Shown here: in pieces, positions 6,088 through 6,329 of the stretch
Position numbering within the stretch: position 1 is the stretch's first letter
Layout of the letters: every line of letters begins with the position of its first letter
Assembly (NCBI GenBank): GCA_050942695.1
Contig: JBMNNU010000189.1
Coordinates: forward strand, 1-6,329
Direction of reading: 5' to 3'
Length of the DNA: 6,329 nt
From: JBMNNU01 sp050942695
Lineage (GTDB): Bacteria > Chloroflexota > UBA6077
Position numbers and translations under genes: made by a program
The notes under the pieces: model-generated
Database searches by the model: none
What the model was told of the DNA's origin: nothing
Seen by the model: only the letters and a program-made list of their open reading frames with translations

Positions 6088-6096
6088 TGCTATGAT
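6088..6096 (+). promoter_or_regulatory. Candidate extended -10 promoter of the LarA-like gene
   Basis: TGCTATGAT is an extended -10 element (TGn plus TATGAT, 5 of 6 to consensus). It lies about 34 nt before the ATG at 6130, with no clear -35. Together with the opposite TATAAT at 5997-6002 it makes this a divergent promoter region. Confidence 0.45.
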
Positions 6097-6117
6097 CGAG
6101 TCTACTCTTGCGTACGT

Positions 6118-6123
6118 AAGGAG
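6118..6123 (+). promoter_or_regulatory. Ribosome binding site of the LarA-like gene
   Basis: AAGGAG lies 6 nt before the ATG at 6130, an ideal spacing. It confirms that a gene starts here even though it is cut by the window edge. Confidence 0.75.
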
Positions 6124-6129
6124 TGCCCT

Positions 6130-6329
6130 ATGGCTAAATACAGCGTACCCTACGGAAGAACACATATAGATTTCGATCTGCCTGAAACGGCTAAAGTCAA
6201 TGTGATCAAGCCCATGCTCCTGCCTGGCGCTGAAGACCAAGCTGGCGAGGTGGCGCGAGCCCTGGATGAAGCATTGGCCAAACGCCCTCTTCCCAACGAG
6301 GGCGACGCAGTTGTCGTGATCAGCGACCC
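6130..6329 (+). CDS. LarA-like protein (lactate racemase N-terminal domain, DUF2088), 3'-truncated by window edge
   Basis: Sixty-six codons plus two bases are present, with no stop before the edge. The fragment matches the start of the LarA N-terminal domain: an early YG (residues 8-9), then a strand ending in FDLPE (15-19), a central P-rich segment, an ALDEALAKRPL helix (44-54) that corresponds to the family's AL..P motif, and VVVISD (61-66), which in LarA proteins is followed by a TR motif beyond the edge. LarA itself is a nickel-pincer-cofactor enzyme that interconverts D- and L-lactate; many homologues act on other 2-hydroxy acids. The nickel and histidine residues that would decide the function are off-window. 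A good ribosome binding site and an extended -10 support the start. It is divergent from the C45 hydrolase gene (161 bases between starts). Confidence 0.68.
   Translation, partial: MAKYSVPYGRTHIDFDLPETAKVNVIKPMLLPGAEDQAGEVARALDEALAKRPLPNEGDAVVVISD

Noticed and set aside
1..6329. tRNA, rRNA, transposase, integrase, attachment site or defence system
   Set aside because: No such genes or sequences were seen on reading both strands; all protein genes belong to housekeeping or metabolic families.

Overview
This 6.3 kb window reads as ordinary chromosomal DNA from a bacterium of moderately high GC content. It holds four complete or near-complete genes and two genes cut by the window edges. No source is stated. 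The style of the intergenic repeats, together with a CpaE-like ATPase and a C45 hydrolase, makes a Chloroflexota-type genome (for example Dehalococcoidia) my best guess, held with low confidence because it rests on memory and not on a search.

Layout, left to right. (1) The C-terminal part of a CpaE/TadZ-like (MinD/ParA superfamily) ATPase, running in from the left edge to 632, plus strand. (2) A 307-base gap with short inverted repeats and a weak promoter candidate. (3) A two-gene potassium-uptake operon, trkA (940-2286) and trkH (2283-3743), whose stop and start codons overlap as ATGA. (4) A 254-base leader with a weak hairpin, a candidate extended -10 promoter, a repeated GCAGTTGT motif and an imperfect palindromic repeat element. 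(5) bioY (start corrected to 3998, end 4588), the biotin-binding S component of an ECF transporter. (6) A convergent gap with a 70-bp near-palindrome built on GATC steps of 9 bp, followed by a strong intrinsic terminator. (7) On the minus strand, a C45-family Ntn-hydrolase (4802 to about 5968). (8) A divergent promoter region. (9) The first 66 codons of a LarA-like (lactate racemase N-terminal domain) gene running off the right edge.

How the genes relate. TrkH is the K+-translocating membrane subunit and TrkA its cytosolic nucleotide-binding gating partner, so these two act together. bioY has its own promoter candidate and ribosome binding site. No ECF ATPase or T subunit is present, so it would have to use modules encoded elsewhere or act alone. 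The C45 hydrolase and the LarA-like gene are divergent and may share a regulatory region, but nothing in the sequence proves a common pathway.

The genes themselves are members of known families. I see no new defence or mobile system. The most unusual material is non-coding: the GATC-periodic palindrome after bioY and the palindromic repeat element lodged in the bioY leader.
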